From positions 2,795,501-2,859,500 of the forward strand of contig JAZARR010000110.1 in the NCBI GenBank assembly GCA_037389465.1: 64,000 nucleotides of DNA. The letters run 5' to 3'. The notes under the pieces are model-generated. The model searched no databases. It saw nothing but the letters and a program-made list of their open reading frames with translations, and was not told where the DNA came from. A program made the position numbers and the translations under genes. The DNA comes from Baylisascaris procyonis (Eukaryota > Nematoda > Chromadorea > Rhabditida > Ascarididae). This document shows positions 39,909 through 53,900 of this stretch, one piece after another. The stretch's first letter is position 1, and every line of letters starts with the position of its first letter.

Positions 39909-39938
39909 GGTTGGGTGGTCTGAACTAATTGTTCAGAA

Positions 39939-42900
39939 ATGATTGGCTGTGGTGATTGCACCGAAACAATTCGAACTCGCCAAATCGGTATACTCTCATT
40001 TAATAGGGGCTTTTGAATATTGATAGAGCTTAACTAGGTGATAGAGATATACTTTGATAAAATTTTTCAAAAGTTTTTTCAGTTCTTTAAATATAAAATT
40101 TGATTGAGTATATCATATTCAAAAAATTTAGCGATTTAGGGATTTTTCCTTTTTTTTCTGGCTATCATTTCTCTCGTCACTTTACTCGCTTCCTCTTACC
40201 CCTTATCGCCCCTCTAAATGTTTTATTAGTAGTTCAGAAATTATTTGCAAAGAATAAAAATTTCCTCCGCCAAATCTAGGTGGAACTGATTGAGTTCTAA
40301 TTCTAAAATCCTCCTCATCCCCTCCCCTCCCCCCTCTCGCATTCACATCCTTATAGATAATGTGTTAGTGCTACTGTTTCAATAATATAGAAGTGTCCAT
40401 AGCATCAGAAATGATTGAGATTTTCCTGCAATTGCAGCGGCTCTAAAGCAAGTGATCAACTTAAACCAGCCGGTGCCGACATCAATGGCTGTTGAACCGA
40501 TATGGAAGATTCTTATCCTCGATCGCTATGGGCAAGATATTATTTCACCGCTTATCACCGTCAAACAACTCAGGGATTTGGGAGTGACACTTCATTTGTA
40601 AGATTTTTTGCTTCTTTTATTATTTTATAATGATTTTCGTTCTAATCGCCTTATAGATGGAGGAAGACGAATGTTATCAGAAACGAATAACCTAATGAAT
40701 TGTTGGTTTGTATAATTCGTTTCGTTTGGAGAATAGAGAGGCAGACGCTAAATATTCTCCTTCTTCCTCCCCCATTCCTCTTCCATCCTCCCTTATCGTT
40801 CTCGAATTTTCATATTTTCTCTGCTAAATTGTTTTAAATTAAAAATAAAATATATGTTCTCTTTTCTTCCTCATATCCCTTAGTTGAAATCAATTTCTAT
40901 AAAGGTTATTGGATACGAATCGGGAATCACTTCCGGATGTACCGGCTGTATATTTTATTTCGCCTAACGATGAGAATGTGAAATTATTATGCGAGGATCT
41001 CACAAAGGTTATTTTCATCGATCAATATTCTCTGATATCATTCTTGATTCCTATTTCGGCATTTTTTCATTTTATGATCACGGAAGTTATATATTTTAAT
41101 TTTCGAAGGAGAAGTAATTGTTGCATATCGAAGTAGGTGGTCTTTGATATAGAGGAAGTGCATAGGTGTCGTTTAAGGTTTAAGCATTGAACATTTTCAG
41201 CGATCAGATAAGATGAGGTCACCTCTGCTGAATGTAAATGAAATAGAATATTGTTATAAAATTCAATCCAGTAAATATTCCAAATGCCCAAATCTTATTG
41301 GAATTAAGTACCAGTCATTGCTACATCCCTTTCCTTCCATAATTTGTGGCTATACGAAGAATGTGCAAATATGATACTTAATTATAGGCGATGTACGATA
41401 GTTTCTATGTGAATATGATAAGCCCACTAAGTAGACCACGTCTTGAACAACTCGCATCAGCGGCCGTTCATGGCGCATGTGTACAGCGTGTACATAAGGT
41501 AAGTGGCTTCATATTGATGTAAATGTTGATCTAAACAGAAGTTAATTCAAGGAAAATAGTCTTCAGTGGAACGATGAAAGATAATTATTTTTGATTCTGT
41601 GGTGTAATTATCTGACTCAAATAATATTTTTGAAGCATTTTTTTAAATGAAATATTTAGGTGAGTTGATGAAGGAGCAAAAACTTTAGACGAAATTTGAA
41701 AGATTCAAAGTGTTTGCCGATGATTATTAAGGAGAGTTGACACAAAGCTCATTTGTCGTACGTAAGGCTTAAGAACTTTTTTTCGGTCCTGCTTAAGCCT
41801 ACTTAGGATCTTCAATCCGAAGAAGGGAGAGGGAGACAGGTAAGTGAGGCAGGTTATTCGGCGTTGACACGAATTGCAGTTAAACTTATGATTCTTTGGC
41901 GATTACTATCGGTAGATCTCAATCTATTTTTTCTTTGTTTTATTTATTTACCTTTTCAGTTTCGTCTACCCTCTAACCAAACTTTACAAAGTGCAGTTTG
42001 CTTCCACTAATTTTCTAGGCAGCAAAGTTCGTCCTACGCTGAAAATTTTCCAAACAATGCGTTAGGCAATATTAAGGCGCCGTTTTCGGTGATAGTATAT
42101 GAAGGAATAGAGATTTGCTTTATTGATTATTAATATTGATTGGTTGATTGCAGTTGACTGATCAATTTTTGAATTTCATCTCACTAGAAGATGATCTCTT
42201 CGTTCTGCGAAGGTACAACGAAAATAGTCCATTCTCTTTTTATGGTTCGTTCTCATATATTTCTTTTCAGATCTTCTATGCATTAATATAGTTTACTTGA
42301 TAGTTATGCTATAACACGCTGTTTACATGGAGACTTCCTATTATCCACATGTATCTAGACATACGATGGCAAAATTGGTGACACATCTTATACACTATGC
42401 GAAGAATTCATTTTATTGAGGTCTTAGTGAAAGCCGAAAGGGTTATATCCGGACCAATTTAAGTCATTCAACAGGCTAAATTCGATCGAATGAGCTTACT
42501 TTCGTTCGTAAATTCCATTTGCGTGCGGATTTAAATGAGTGGCACGAGAAGTCTCGCATGCGAACATCGAATCTCGCATGCGAACATCGAATCTCGCATG
42601 CGAACATCGGACGAATGCTTGATTACTTTTTTCATGTGATGATTTTTTAGAGATTCTTCGCATCTCGGATATTTCTAGCATGCGAATATTCGGTAAATAC
42701 TTTGGAAAGCCTCGCATAGGAGGGTTTGATATCTACAAACCCTTGGAAATAGTCTCTCTCCAGTGTAGTACCCTTTCGTATTGAGTTCTATCGTTCTGGA
42801 GATGAGAATTCGCACCAACTTCGGTATCTCCTCTTCCCATTGTGAATGCAATCTTATTTTTCGAATTTCTTTTGAACAGACCGTTTTTCGCACAGTTTTT

Positions 42901-45900
42901 GTTTAATTTTAATCTTGCACGGAATTCGTTTCCTTTGTTGTATCAGAGGTTCCTTTTTATATAAGCGTCTCCTTCAGATTCACTCCGATCCTTGGGTTTG
43001 TCGCTGTTATTTTGCAAATTTTGCTGTTATAAGCCCAGTGGTTGTATTCAACGTCTTACGGTTCATTGCGGATGGCATATTTCATTTTTTTTCAGCTATA
43101 AGTGATCCCTCAATGACGAATCAACAAATGGAGACGTTGATCGATAGTATTGTTGATGGTCTTTTTTCTGTATGTGCAACACTTGGGGTTGTGCCAATAA
43201 TACGTTGTCCCAAAGATAATGCTGCCGAACAAGTTGCTATGGTAAATTAATGTTTGTTAATGAAGTTGTTGATTTCTTTTTAACGAGTATTTTCAATATT
43301 CTTTTCTTTAATGATGGATTTGCCTATGTTTTCGCTCACGGGACATTTTCAAGTATGATTGGCGAGGAGTTACGAGTTGTCTGCTGTGTCGCCAGATCAT
43401 TTTTTTTTTATTAGTTTCTATCGGTTTTCTTTTTTTTTTAATTTTTACGCTTTATATTATAGAAAACTCGTTAGCTATTTATGCCTTTATGTCTATTAAG
43501 ACATTTAAAAAAATTTTTTGAAGTGATTGTAGTAAAATTGAAGTAAATGAATTTCGACGAAATTGGATGTATTTTTGAAAAATTCAACAAATCAATCTCA
43601 ATTTTCTATGTGTTTATGAAAGTTCACTGTTTGTTTTTTTTTTCAATTCTTGGAGACGGACTCTTTCTAGAACTTTTAATCTCCATTTTCTTTCCCAAGC
43701 TCTTCCTTCTATTTCATTCCTCTCTCTCTCTATCTCTGCTCATAGTAATAAGTAAAAGATCATGTCAATGACTGATGGTGAAGTGTTTCGGTACATAGAG
43801 CTGTTTTATTGAAACAGCCAGTGGTTTTTACTGAATTATTTTATGCGGCTATCCAGGTTTCTTTTTTTTTCTTCAAATAAAAAATAAAATTTTTGAAAAC
43901 CGGAAAGTTCTTTTTTTCAATTTCAGCGTCTCGATCAGAAATTGCGAGATAATTTTCGTGATGCGCGCAATAATCTTTTCACTCAAGAGAACGTTCGTGC
44001 TGGTCAACTAAATGTCCATCGGCCGGTGCTGATCATTGCCGATAGAGGTATCGATTTGGCGACTATGTTGCACCATACTTGGACATATCAAGCACTCATT
44101 CATGATCTCCTTGTAAGTTCCTCCATTTATTTTTTGTATAAAATGAGGCGACTTCTAATAGAACATTAACGAATAAGAAACGGTGTATGCTTTTCAACAA
44201 TAAACAATGTAAAAAAAGAAGGGTTTTTAAAATTGTTTACGCTTCTGGAGGAAGGTAGGCTTAATGAGCATAATGAATGATACGTGCCTATTAAGGAATT
44301 GGATCTGAATCGAGTGGTGATGAAGGATAAATCGGGCAAAATGAAAGAATTCGATATGACCGCAAAAGATAAACTTTGGGCTGATTATAAGGGAAGTGCA
44401 TTCCCTCTTGTTGCCGAAGCAATACAACGCGATGTCGAAGCATATAAGAATAGCGAAGATGAGATAAAGCGATTGAAACATGCAATGGTAATGTCTTTGA
44501 ATTTTTTTTTTTTAATTTGAAAACGTTGTTAACTCCATCAACTTTTGAGTCAACTGTTTTGGCGTAATAAGTTTGAGTAGGGGTATCCGAGAGTGTTACG
44601 AATAGAAAATTTTAAGTTATTAGCAAATTGGAAAAGAAAACCATCGAAATTGATGTAAGACAATTTTTTGTATCATCGGCCATTAAAGGATAAAGCGACC
44701 AATGCAGTTGCTTAACATAGAAGATTTTCTTTGAAATTAACATTTGAAGGGTATGGAAGGAGTGGAATCAGATGAGACCGTTAGCCTTCTTAGTGATACG
44801 ACTGCGAAATTGTCGTCTACTGTCGTCTCTTTGCCGGAATTATTGGAGAGGAAACGGCTCATCGATATGCATACAAATGTTGCTACGGCAGTTCTTGACC
44901 ATATTAAACAGCGGTAATTTTTGTTGTTATTTCTTTAGCGGGTCCACTTAACTTTGATATCATTTCACTTTTATCAGTCATATCGTTATTTCGTGAAAAC
45001 ATGCAAGCAAATGCATGCTTCGATAGCATTTTTTAAAAAAAAAACCTTTTAAAAAATACTAGCGTTTATTTTGTTCATTATTTTTAACTCTATATAAGTA
45101 CAATATGACTGGGAGTATTTTCCTTACTAACTTTGAATTTCGAGAGGGAACTGATAGAATGACAACTGAAAATTATGAGCTCAGAGATGAGTTAACGTTA
45201 AGGGTGAATTGTAGTTTTACACTTCTTCAGAGATTCTTCATTTTGTTTTTTTTTTTCATTTTTCTTAAATGAATGTTGGATTTCAACTTAGTGAATTATA
45301 TCGAAATATTCTTGTTATATTTTAATTACTTTCAAAGCTGTTCAATATTTATGCTTTTACTGATCTGTAGCTATGGATTTTTTTTTTCACTTTTCATTGG
45401 CATTGATATTTTCAGCTTTAATGAATTAATCTATCGCTGTTTTCAGCATACTTTTTTTTAATTGATGAATTAAATTTTCAGTAAATTAGATGTTTTATTC
45501 GAAGCGGAAGAGAAAATACTAAATCATCAAGTAGGCGATACATCGATTATTGATCTGATGCGACAGTGCTCAAATCATGAAGATGCGCTTCGCATAATGC
45601 TTATTAATTATCTATGCGCAGTCAATATCTCTGGGGTTTGAATTTTTATTTTTTATTATTTTTTATTTATTTATAGCATTTCGATTATTTTCTCTTTTTT
45701 TTTTTGTTACGCCATCGTATTCATGGCTTATTGAGTAATTTTATGTGGGAAATGAGCGGAAGTGAATGTTTGGAAATTTATTTTCTTGTGGAATAGAAGG
45801 CGTATCTGCCTAGTTGATTAAGGACCGCTCTAAGAAAGTACTGTATTTCCAGGTTAAATCGTGTGAAGGTATGGGTGGAGTAATGAGGAATTTTAAAAAT

Positions 45901-48689
45901 ATTCTTAGATTTGAGGGACGGAGGGAAATTGTGAACGACGCAATGTGAACCAGGCAATTTTTTAAAGCAGTTTTATTATTTTAAGGCAGAATTCGATGAG
46001 CAGATCGCCTATTTGAGGGAAGTGGGTATTGACGAATCGGCGGTGAAATTTGTCAAACAACTAAGGTAAGCGGCTGCATTCGGCTTTATTGAGGCCATTA
46101 TTTGCTTCGATTGCAATATTCTTCAGAAATGTTGTCATGTAAAAATGATTGAAATGTTGTACTAAAAGATGAAGTTATGTTTATTTAGATCTGTATCAAA
46201 TATGAGTCGAGTAACAAGCGAGCATAGTGGTGGTGGTACAAAGACGGATAGTATGTTTACAAATCTATTGAATCGTGGCTCTTATCTCTTCATGGAAGGA
46301 GTCAAGAATCTCGTACCCAAAAAGCATAATCTTCCACTTACAAAGGTTCTCATTTGCTTTATTAGTTTTGAAGACACATCGCCATGTTTTTTGACTTTAC
46401 TTTCATTTTTTATATTGTGTTATATTTTTTTCCTTTTTAGGTATCTTATGAATTGATTGAAATTTATTTTCAATTTTTTTTTCAGAAACGTTCAGGGATT
46501 TGACTTTTTTGCTTTTAAAAAATTTCAGAAAACTTATTTTTAAAAGTTTTGAAAATTTTTCAAAAAATTCCACCTGTTCAAAGAATAATCTCCTTGCACA
46601 TGTAAAAATATTTTTTCTTGATTCAGATGGTCGATTCATTGACGTGTGCAAGCTCACCGGCAGTTGCTCGTTCGGCGGACGATGAGTTTCGCTATTTCGA
46701 TCCAAAGTTGATGCACTCTAACAGAGAGTAAGTCCCTTTCAATTTTATTAATTTTCTAATTGCCTTTCTGGAGTCAACGGTGCGATTTTAGTACTTTGTG
46801 ATATAGATGATTACCGGCTAGTTTATTTTAGCAAGGAATGATTACACTCATCAAAGAGACGATTTCCCAAGGTTTATGGGACAGGGAAATGGGGGTTGAT
46901 GGAAGATCGTTTGTTTCAACAGTTTTCCTTGTATTTCACCTAGAGAACTAAGCACAGTTGTTTCGCCTAAAACCGTAAAAAGTTTCATTTTTTTATGTTT
47001 TGAATCAGCAATCGTCACTTTTTAATGTTATTTATTAAAGTTCGTTTAAGTTTTTCATCTTTGCTCTTTCTAAAAACTTCACCGAAATATTTAATTCACT
47101 CTAGTTTGTGCTGATTGCCGCACTCAATTTTGTTTAATTGTGACGACAAAAGTTCATATTTAGAAATCTATGGGAGTAGCTAAATATCCTCGAAGCATTA
47201 TTTAAATGAAACTCCGGCAGCCGCGATTCTAATAGTAGATCTGCCAGGTGAGAATCTCACGCAACTGTCGATTCGATGGTTTTGGATTTATAGGATGTGG
47301 CTAGGATTCTAGGATTTATTTGTTGTATTGATGCAGGCAAACCTTTCTGCTTCCAGAATTTTATGATAAAGGATACTACTTTCTCCTCTTTTGTATATTG
47401 AAATTGAAGAAGTTTAATTCAATTGTTTTATTATATTATGTATCTATTATTATGATAGATAAATATTTGTATTGTTATATTTATTTTTTGTTTTTATTCT
47501 ATGCGATTATATTTTTAAGTATTATTTATTGTTGATATAGCCTGCCGCAATTTAGAGAAAAAAATATTCCCTTCTGAATGAAGTGCTGTCCATTGAATGC
47601 TTTTTCCCTTTTCGCATGAAATCTTACAGAGTTTATTAGCTGTCTTAGTTTTATTCCGAGTAATATAGCATAGCTTTTAGGAGCCAACGAGCGAGAGGAT
47701 CTACTGTAGCACAAGATGTGATAGTGTTTGTCATTGGAGGCGGTAATTATGTGGAGTACCAGAATATAAATGATTATGGTAAGTCGAAAGGCCTATCCCG
47801 AATAACGTATGGATGTACGGAATTGGTCAATCCGAAGCAATTCACCGATCAGGTAAAGCTTGGTGGGATTTATTTTCAAGATTTTATCTTTAATTTGTTT
47901 GATATAGGAAATGTTATTGTGCCGGAAAAGATTAGCACTCATGTATACAGCTCCTGTGGGACGATTTTTGAAGTGAAAGATATCATCACGAGTATTTTTG
48001 GGTTCCGTTTGTTACTCTATGGTTCGCGACATAATTTATGCTGTTAAAGCTACTTAATATTGAGCGTGCTGATAAAGCCATAGAAGTTTGAAGCGTTTAT
48101 TTGTGTTGATATTTAGTCAGTAGTTATCTTTATTTTGTAGTTTTTTGCTTAAGTGAGCGCGAATTTTTCATAGCTCCCACTTATTCTATCAAAAAAGTTA
48201 AACCAAAAAAACTCCCTTGCGTATCAAGATTTGAAGTGCATTTCGTTACTTCACTCCAGCTTTCCCTTAATGCATTCTATATTCTTCGACATTGTACTCT
48301 TCAGCTCACTGAGCAGAACATCTAAATTTTCCGTTCGTTTTGCAGTGGTGATTAAGTTCCGACCGAGCCCATATGGGACGGTGATTGCGAACAACTCATT
48401 TGTTTAGTATTTTGGTAATTATGAGTATTGCTAGCTCGCAATGCTTGATGGTGGATAGTTTGAGCGATACTTGATATTTTTTGAAAGAATTAAGCGTATT
48501 TTAGGTGGGACTTTTATTTCTCTCGGTGCATAATTTCTTCCCTCTATTTCCATCCGTCTGCTGGTTGAAAAATGTGTTTATGCAAGTTGACCGATTAGTA
48601 AGGCAATATTATATGAGAGAAATGATCGTCTATTTTTATCCTTTTTTTTTTTGTTGCAGTTGACACGGCTTGGTCGACAGCTTCCTTGA
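39939..48689 (+). CDS. sly-1: SLY1/SCFD1 Sec1/Munc18 vesicle-fusion protein
   Basis: Ortholog of SLY1 (SCFD1), the cytosolic Sec1/Munc18 protein that binds syntaxin-5-type SNAREs and promotes ER-Golgi membrane fusion. Fifteen exons: 39939-39987, 40438-40597, 40905-41007, 41388-41498, 42154-42244, 43096-43241, 43927-44112, 44296-44487, 44750-44913, 45482-45635, 45986-46065, 46189-46345, 46627-46727, 47681-47852, 48660-48689. All phases match and give 631 residues plus TGA; the human protein is slightly longer (about 640). Recognisable family blocks are ILDRYGQDIISPL (44-55), LPDVPAVYFISP (80-91), LNFISLEDDLFVL (147-159), PIIRCPKD (206-213), HHTWTYQALIHDLL (269-282), SLPELLERKRLIDMHTNVAT (374-393), FMEGVKNLVPK (514-524) and VFVIGGGNYVEYQN (580-593). 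The charged loop after HDLL is shorter than in humans. The 49-bp first exon was placed by its match to the family N-terminus (TIRTRQ) and its phase. Introns are 123-953 bases. Expected to be an essential housekeeping gene. Confidence 0.96.
42552..42609. repeat. 20-bp palindromic repeat in sly-1 intron 5
   Basis: Three tandem copies of a 20-bp unit starting at 42552, 42572 and 42592. Each carries the perfect 10-base palindrome TCGCATGCGA followed by ACATCG. A fourth, slightly changed palindrome (TAGCATGCGA) sits at 42676-42685. It lies within the intron between exons 5 and 6. A binding site for a dimeric factor is possible. Confidence 0.9.
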
Positions 48690-48922
48690 TACGTTTATTG
48701 CGTATCTCGTATCGCCTGTGATATTGTGATGTTATCGCCTCGTATATGTAAAAGAAGTGGCATGTTTTGTTCGTATAAAACGTTTGAGGGTTGAATTAAT
48801 GTGGGACTATGCGTGAGGGAATGTTATTTATTCAGTGGCACTTGAAGGTGATAGGGTCATTAATTTTAACACTTACTGAGGGGCATGTGGAGATTTAAGG
48901 TGGGGGTAGGGAAAGAGGAGCT

Positions 48923-48928
48923 AATAAA
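48923..48928 (+). promoter_or_regulatory. Possible polyadenylation signal of sly-1
   Basis: First AATAAA in a suitable position, about 235 bases after the stop codon. Further AATAAA copies occur downstream (for example near 49435), so the site in use is uncertain. Confidence 0.4.
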
Positions 48929-50718
48929 AGAAGTTTTTGAGGGAATTAAGGCTGAATTTGTTGTTGCTACTGGTTGTTTATTATAAAATTCGAAATTATT
49001 TGTTGTATAAATGCATGAATTGTTATTGCCAATGTTTGATGAAGAGGTGATTGGGTTGTTTTTTTCAATAGTTTCTTTCAGCTACATTCGTTATTTAATT
49101 TATTCTTCATTTTATTACGCATTGGATTGGTTTATGTTATATTTATTTTTTATTTATTGGTGGTAATGACGAAGAGAAGCGGATGAAATGATAGAACGAT
49201 GGGAAGGGTTATCTTTAAAATTCTTATAAAATATGCGATTTTATATGATGATCGTTTGCAATTTTATTGGTGTATGGTTATGGTTGCCTTAAGTAATACT
49301 CTCCACTTGATTCAGCGGTGCTTTTTTAATTAAGGTTGTTTTTTAATTGCACATACGGTAACGTTAAACGTTGTTTGTATGTTATTGTTTAACAGTATAA
49401 AACTTAAAATTTCGCTATTAATTAGTTTTGTTTAAATAAACGGAAAAGAAAAAATTACATTAATTTGAAGAATTTATATTTTTATTTTATTTATATTTAT
49501 ATCTTTATTTTATTTACATTTATATTTGTATTTTATATGTATATCCTTATGAGCATCTTAATCTTATCTTATTGCATTGATGAGCATCTTAACCACCTTA
49601 TGGAAGAAAATTTTACTATTCACCTTCAAAAAATTTCTAAGTTAATTAATTTCCTTCATAATATTATGTAAAGTTTATTTTTATTTTTCCCATTGTCTCT
49701 CGTTGAATTCTTTTTCTCTTTTATAGTCTCCTAGTCTTCCATTGCTAATATATATCGTCCATAAATCGTCGAGATAAGGATCGTACCTGTTATTGCTGAT
49801 AACGCCCACATGTGTTATATGTGATTGGGCCAATGAATAAGGGTAAAGCGGATCGTATAATTCAACCTAGCGCTAAACTTTTTATTCTTTATCTTTTCGG
49901 ATCATTTCCGCCTGAATTTCTTTGACAAATGGGTATATTAATTTAATTCAACTCCTATACTATCAAAATTGTTGAGAGTATTTTTTGAACGAATTTGTGT
50001 GATTTTTTGGAAGGCATTTTGAGTTATAAATAATATTTTATCCTCTTATCGACTTTCATAATTCCCTCTCATTGGATTATTTCAGGATTGAATTCCAGAG
50101 ACTCTTATGGACATTCTTGGTATATGATAAATACCTTTTATTATTTATTATCATGCATAAAGCTGGGGAATTCAACCATATTATTGCTTATTCTATTCAT
50201 TTCAAATAAAAAGATGTTTATTAATTTTCATGCATAAAAAATTTGCAAATAAGTTTGATTAAAAAGGTGAAATTTATTGTTTTCCAACTTGGCAAATGAA
50301 CGTAAACAGTCCTCTTTGCAGCAAATAAAATTTTCAATTGCATTTTTGTTGTTGTTGTTGTTGTTGTTTTCATAGAATGGTCTATTCAAGTGCTAGAAGA
50401 TATTTGAAAACTTTCAAGAAAAATATCGCTCGCGATAATTTTGCTGCGAATCTGGTTTAAATTATTGAGACCTTTTTTTTATTTATTGATTCTCTTTTAT
50501 AATATAAGTTTCCACTTATTGACACACGATTAAGAGCATGAATTTGAATAGTTCACCTAACGTGTTGGTGATTGATGCGATCGCGATTGCAAAATGGAGG
50601 AGAGGAATCCATCGGTCTATGATCGAAGAAGTTTGAAAGGGTTTTACCAATAAATAAAAAAATTTAGCAAAAAATGTAGTGAAATTTCCCCGGCGATTGT
50701 AAGTTTTTTTTCAACTGT

Positions 50719-50724
50719 TTTATT
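50719..50724 (-). promoter_or_regulatory. Possible polyadenylation signal of channel gene
   Basis: TTTATT on the plus strand, i.e. AATAAA on the minus strand, about 255 bases beyond the stop of the channel gene. Another copy lies at 50478-50483. Confidence 0.4.
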
Positions 50725-50978
50725 TAATAGTAGTAAAACAGAAAAAAAAACAACTAAAACGCCTTATGAAAACGTTGAGACGTTTTTTTTTCGAGTTAAG
50801 TTCAACAGGTGTTACAACCTCTTGAGATCCTCTCCTCATTTCTTTCCGCCACCATCTCGCCTTTCACTTCTTCGAGGACTCAATGAATAAATCCCTCCTC
50901 CTCTCCCCTTCCTTTCCCACCAAGAAGGAATGATGAGTAATCATAATCTTGAATCAAAGCGTTTAAATTGATAATTGA

Positions 50979-53900
50979 TCAAGAGTCATCATGTGAATCA
51001 AATGATCGATGACTAAAACGAGGTGCAAGCAATAAAAGTGCAGCGGTGGTACTAGCCGTGAATAAAAATATACAACAAAAAAAGAATCTGTCAAATATTA
51101 TTGCAAGTTGACTCCAATGTTGAATTAACTCGTCAAGACGTTGTTCATTTTCCACACGTTCCATCTATAAATTATTCAAATTTCATTTGAGAGGAAATTT
51201 TTTGATTAAAATTGAATTTTTATCACTTATCACTCATATGTGTTATAAATTATTATTTTTTGAAAACGTTAAATTATTCATGTAACGCTACATCTCTATC
51301 TTCAAATATCTCAATTTCAAACAATATTGAAATAAATTTTACATCATGCATATTCAAATATTCTAATCTCATAACTCTGCAACTATACTTGTGACGCATA
51401 GGAGAATAGAAGTATGACGGGAATTGGGCTGAGAAACCCGAAAAGATGAAATCATTTCAAAGATCCGTTGAATGTGAGCAATTGTTGCCCACAATCCGGA
51501 ATCCTGATGCTTAAAGATGCAGGGCATTCCCCCTCAGGTCTTTCAACTAAATCTTGTTTTGAACTATATTTATGCAGTAATATATGCAAATCACAATGAT
51601 TTATGAGTACGCTTCATTGTATGTTCATTAATGAGAAGACAAGTTGTGCGAGCAATAGATAAAACCTTCATCAATTGCCCCTTTTTCAAGACAAAGGTAA
51701 GATTCCTGCTGTATTATTAAGTGATAAAGTAATTTAGTAACTCTTTACTGTGATTTCCTCAAATTTATATAAAACCTGCCTCTCCTACCCACCTAATTAC
51801 CCAAGTGGGTGGGAAAACGAGGGCTTTCGTTATAAATAAAGAATCGTTAAACATGAAGTCATTACCAACGCTTGACTGAGTCGATCCTTTGACGATTCCA
51901 TCACAAGTGGTTTTGTCTTCGTTGGTGGTTGTTTAGCACCAAAAAATCGACCTAGCACTCGATAGGCCAAGAAATTAAGCCAACGTGGCACACTGTAAAT
52001 AATAATGTCCAAGGCAATAACAGGAAATGCGAGTAAAAATCTGTCTATCTCAAAAAGCTTTACTTGAATCAAGAACTGCTGAGACGATTGGACAATAACG
52101 AATTGACCTCACATTCACATAACCAATTGACCCCATGTCCCCTGAAGCAAAGCTTGAAGCTACTCATAAAACAGATCTTGACGCATAAAAAAATTAACAC
52201 TTTCATTACCGAATATGAACTTTCAAGGCCATTCGTCGAAAATTTGACGCTAAAATTGCAAAATTAGTCTTACGTACTAGTCGAAAATTTTTGAAACGTC
52301 AAATATGTGAAGCGTAAATCACAAGTCACCACCCTTGTAGACATGGAAATTCTTCAAGCATAAATAGGAACCCTTCCCCTTGTCCTTTTCTGTCGCCGTC
52401 TAATTTCACTAATTAGAGGATCGGAGAGAAATGCAAATTCTGCGACTTTTAGAGAGTTTATAGTAATCAGACGATAAATAAAGACTGGAAAACGGAAAAA
52501 AAAAACTAACATTTTAAGTAATTTTTTTTTGAAAAAATCATCGAAAAGGTGATTTAAAAAAAATTGAATAGACTAACTTGCACTTTCGTTCCGCACCATG
52601 CCTCATATTGAGAACAACAACCGAAAGGCAAACGCTTAATGCCGAAATACCCATTATTCCCATTAAATAAATCGCTAAAATAAACAAATATTAACTTTTT
52701 TTTTCATTTTTGAAAATAATTTCATACTGAAAATATTTTCAACAATCAGCGAATTATTAATATTTCAATTTTTGATTTCGATCAATTCCTTAGAGAGTTT
52801 ATTCCATATAAATAAGGGCATTCAATAATTTAATTCTAAAAAAAATATATAAAATATAAGTGAATATTTAAAAAATGTTGTAAATTTTATGCTGAAAAAA
52901 GAAAGGTTTCAATAATGCTTTAAAATGTTTAAATGCATTTTTATTTTAGTGAAAAATGGCGGAAATATTTTGAAATTTTTTTTCAAATATTTACCGATGA
53001 GTGGAATAACTTCAGATGTCTCTGGCATATTCTCGGCAATATTAAAACTGAACACTGAATAAGCGAGAAGCACCGTCAATCCAAGTGTCACTTTTTCACC
53101 ACTCTCACAAGGCAACATAAATTGCATCATCGTTAATATCTAAAATTCAAACTGTTTATTTCCACCTTTATTTAATTGTTTTTTTTTGTTTCGCATATGT
53201 TTTTTTGCATATCTTCTGAGCTGAAATATAAAGAGAACATTAAGACTAAAGAGCATTTAAATGATGATTTTATGCTAAGTATCGAAATTTTGTTTATTTA
53301 TTTATTTATTTAATTAATTAGTTTATTTATTTATTTATTTATTTGTTTATTTATTTATTGGTGGAATGTTGGCTTAATGATAGTTGTGGTAATTTATTTA
53401 AAAAAAAGGAAAACATTAAAAAATGAAGAAATGTCAACGCTAACACTATTCACTTGGAGTATGCAAATGAGACAAAACTCAATGATTCTATAAAAAAATT
53501 TAACTGGGACATATTTTTTTAAGGTTATCATTATCTGTCATGACCGTCTATTGGATTTTAGGAATTTCATTGCAGTGATTTTGCAAATTTTAAAGAATAA
53601 TTAAAAATAATGATAATTTATGGCAAAATATAAATAAATTAATTAATAAATATTGATAAATTTTTTTTTGAAAAATATAAATAAAAATTATAAAAAAAAT
53701 AAAGGAGTAATAATTTATACATACCGATAGCATAACGCATGGAGCGATAATATTATATAAAAAATAGAGCATTCGTCGACGTAAATGAAGTTCAAAAACG
53801 ATCGTTGGAAATATTGTATGTCGACCACGTAGAAGTTTTCTTGTACGATTCGCAACAATTTCCCATTCACCATTCTCCGTAAATGAATCCCTTGTAAATG

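Larger units (their letters stand above)
48690..50978. other. Interval between convergent genes
   Basis: Holds the 3' ends of sly-1 (from the left) and of the channel gene (from the right). AATAAA signals occur for both strands. A (TTG)7 microsatellite lies at 50346-50366 and a C/T-rich tract at about 50875-50920. No further gene is seen. The short Tyr/Phe/Ile-rich frame near 49465-49671 is AT-rich repeat. Confidence 0.6.

Noticed and set aside
49465..49671. Plus-strand membrane protein in the convergent gap
   Set aside because: Its N-terminal half is a TTTATATTTAT repeat read as Phe/Ile/Tyr, and no splice or domain evidence is present.
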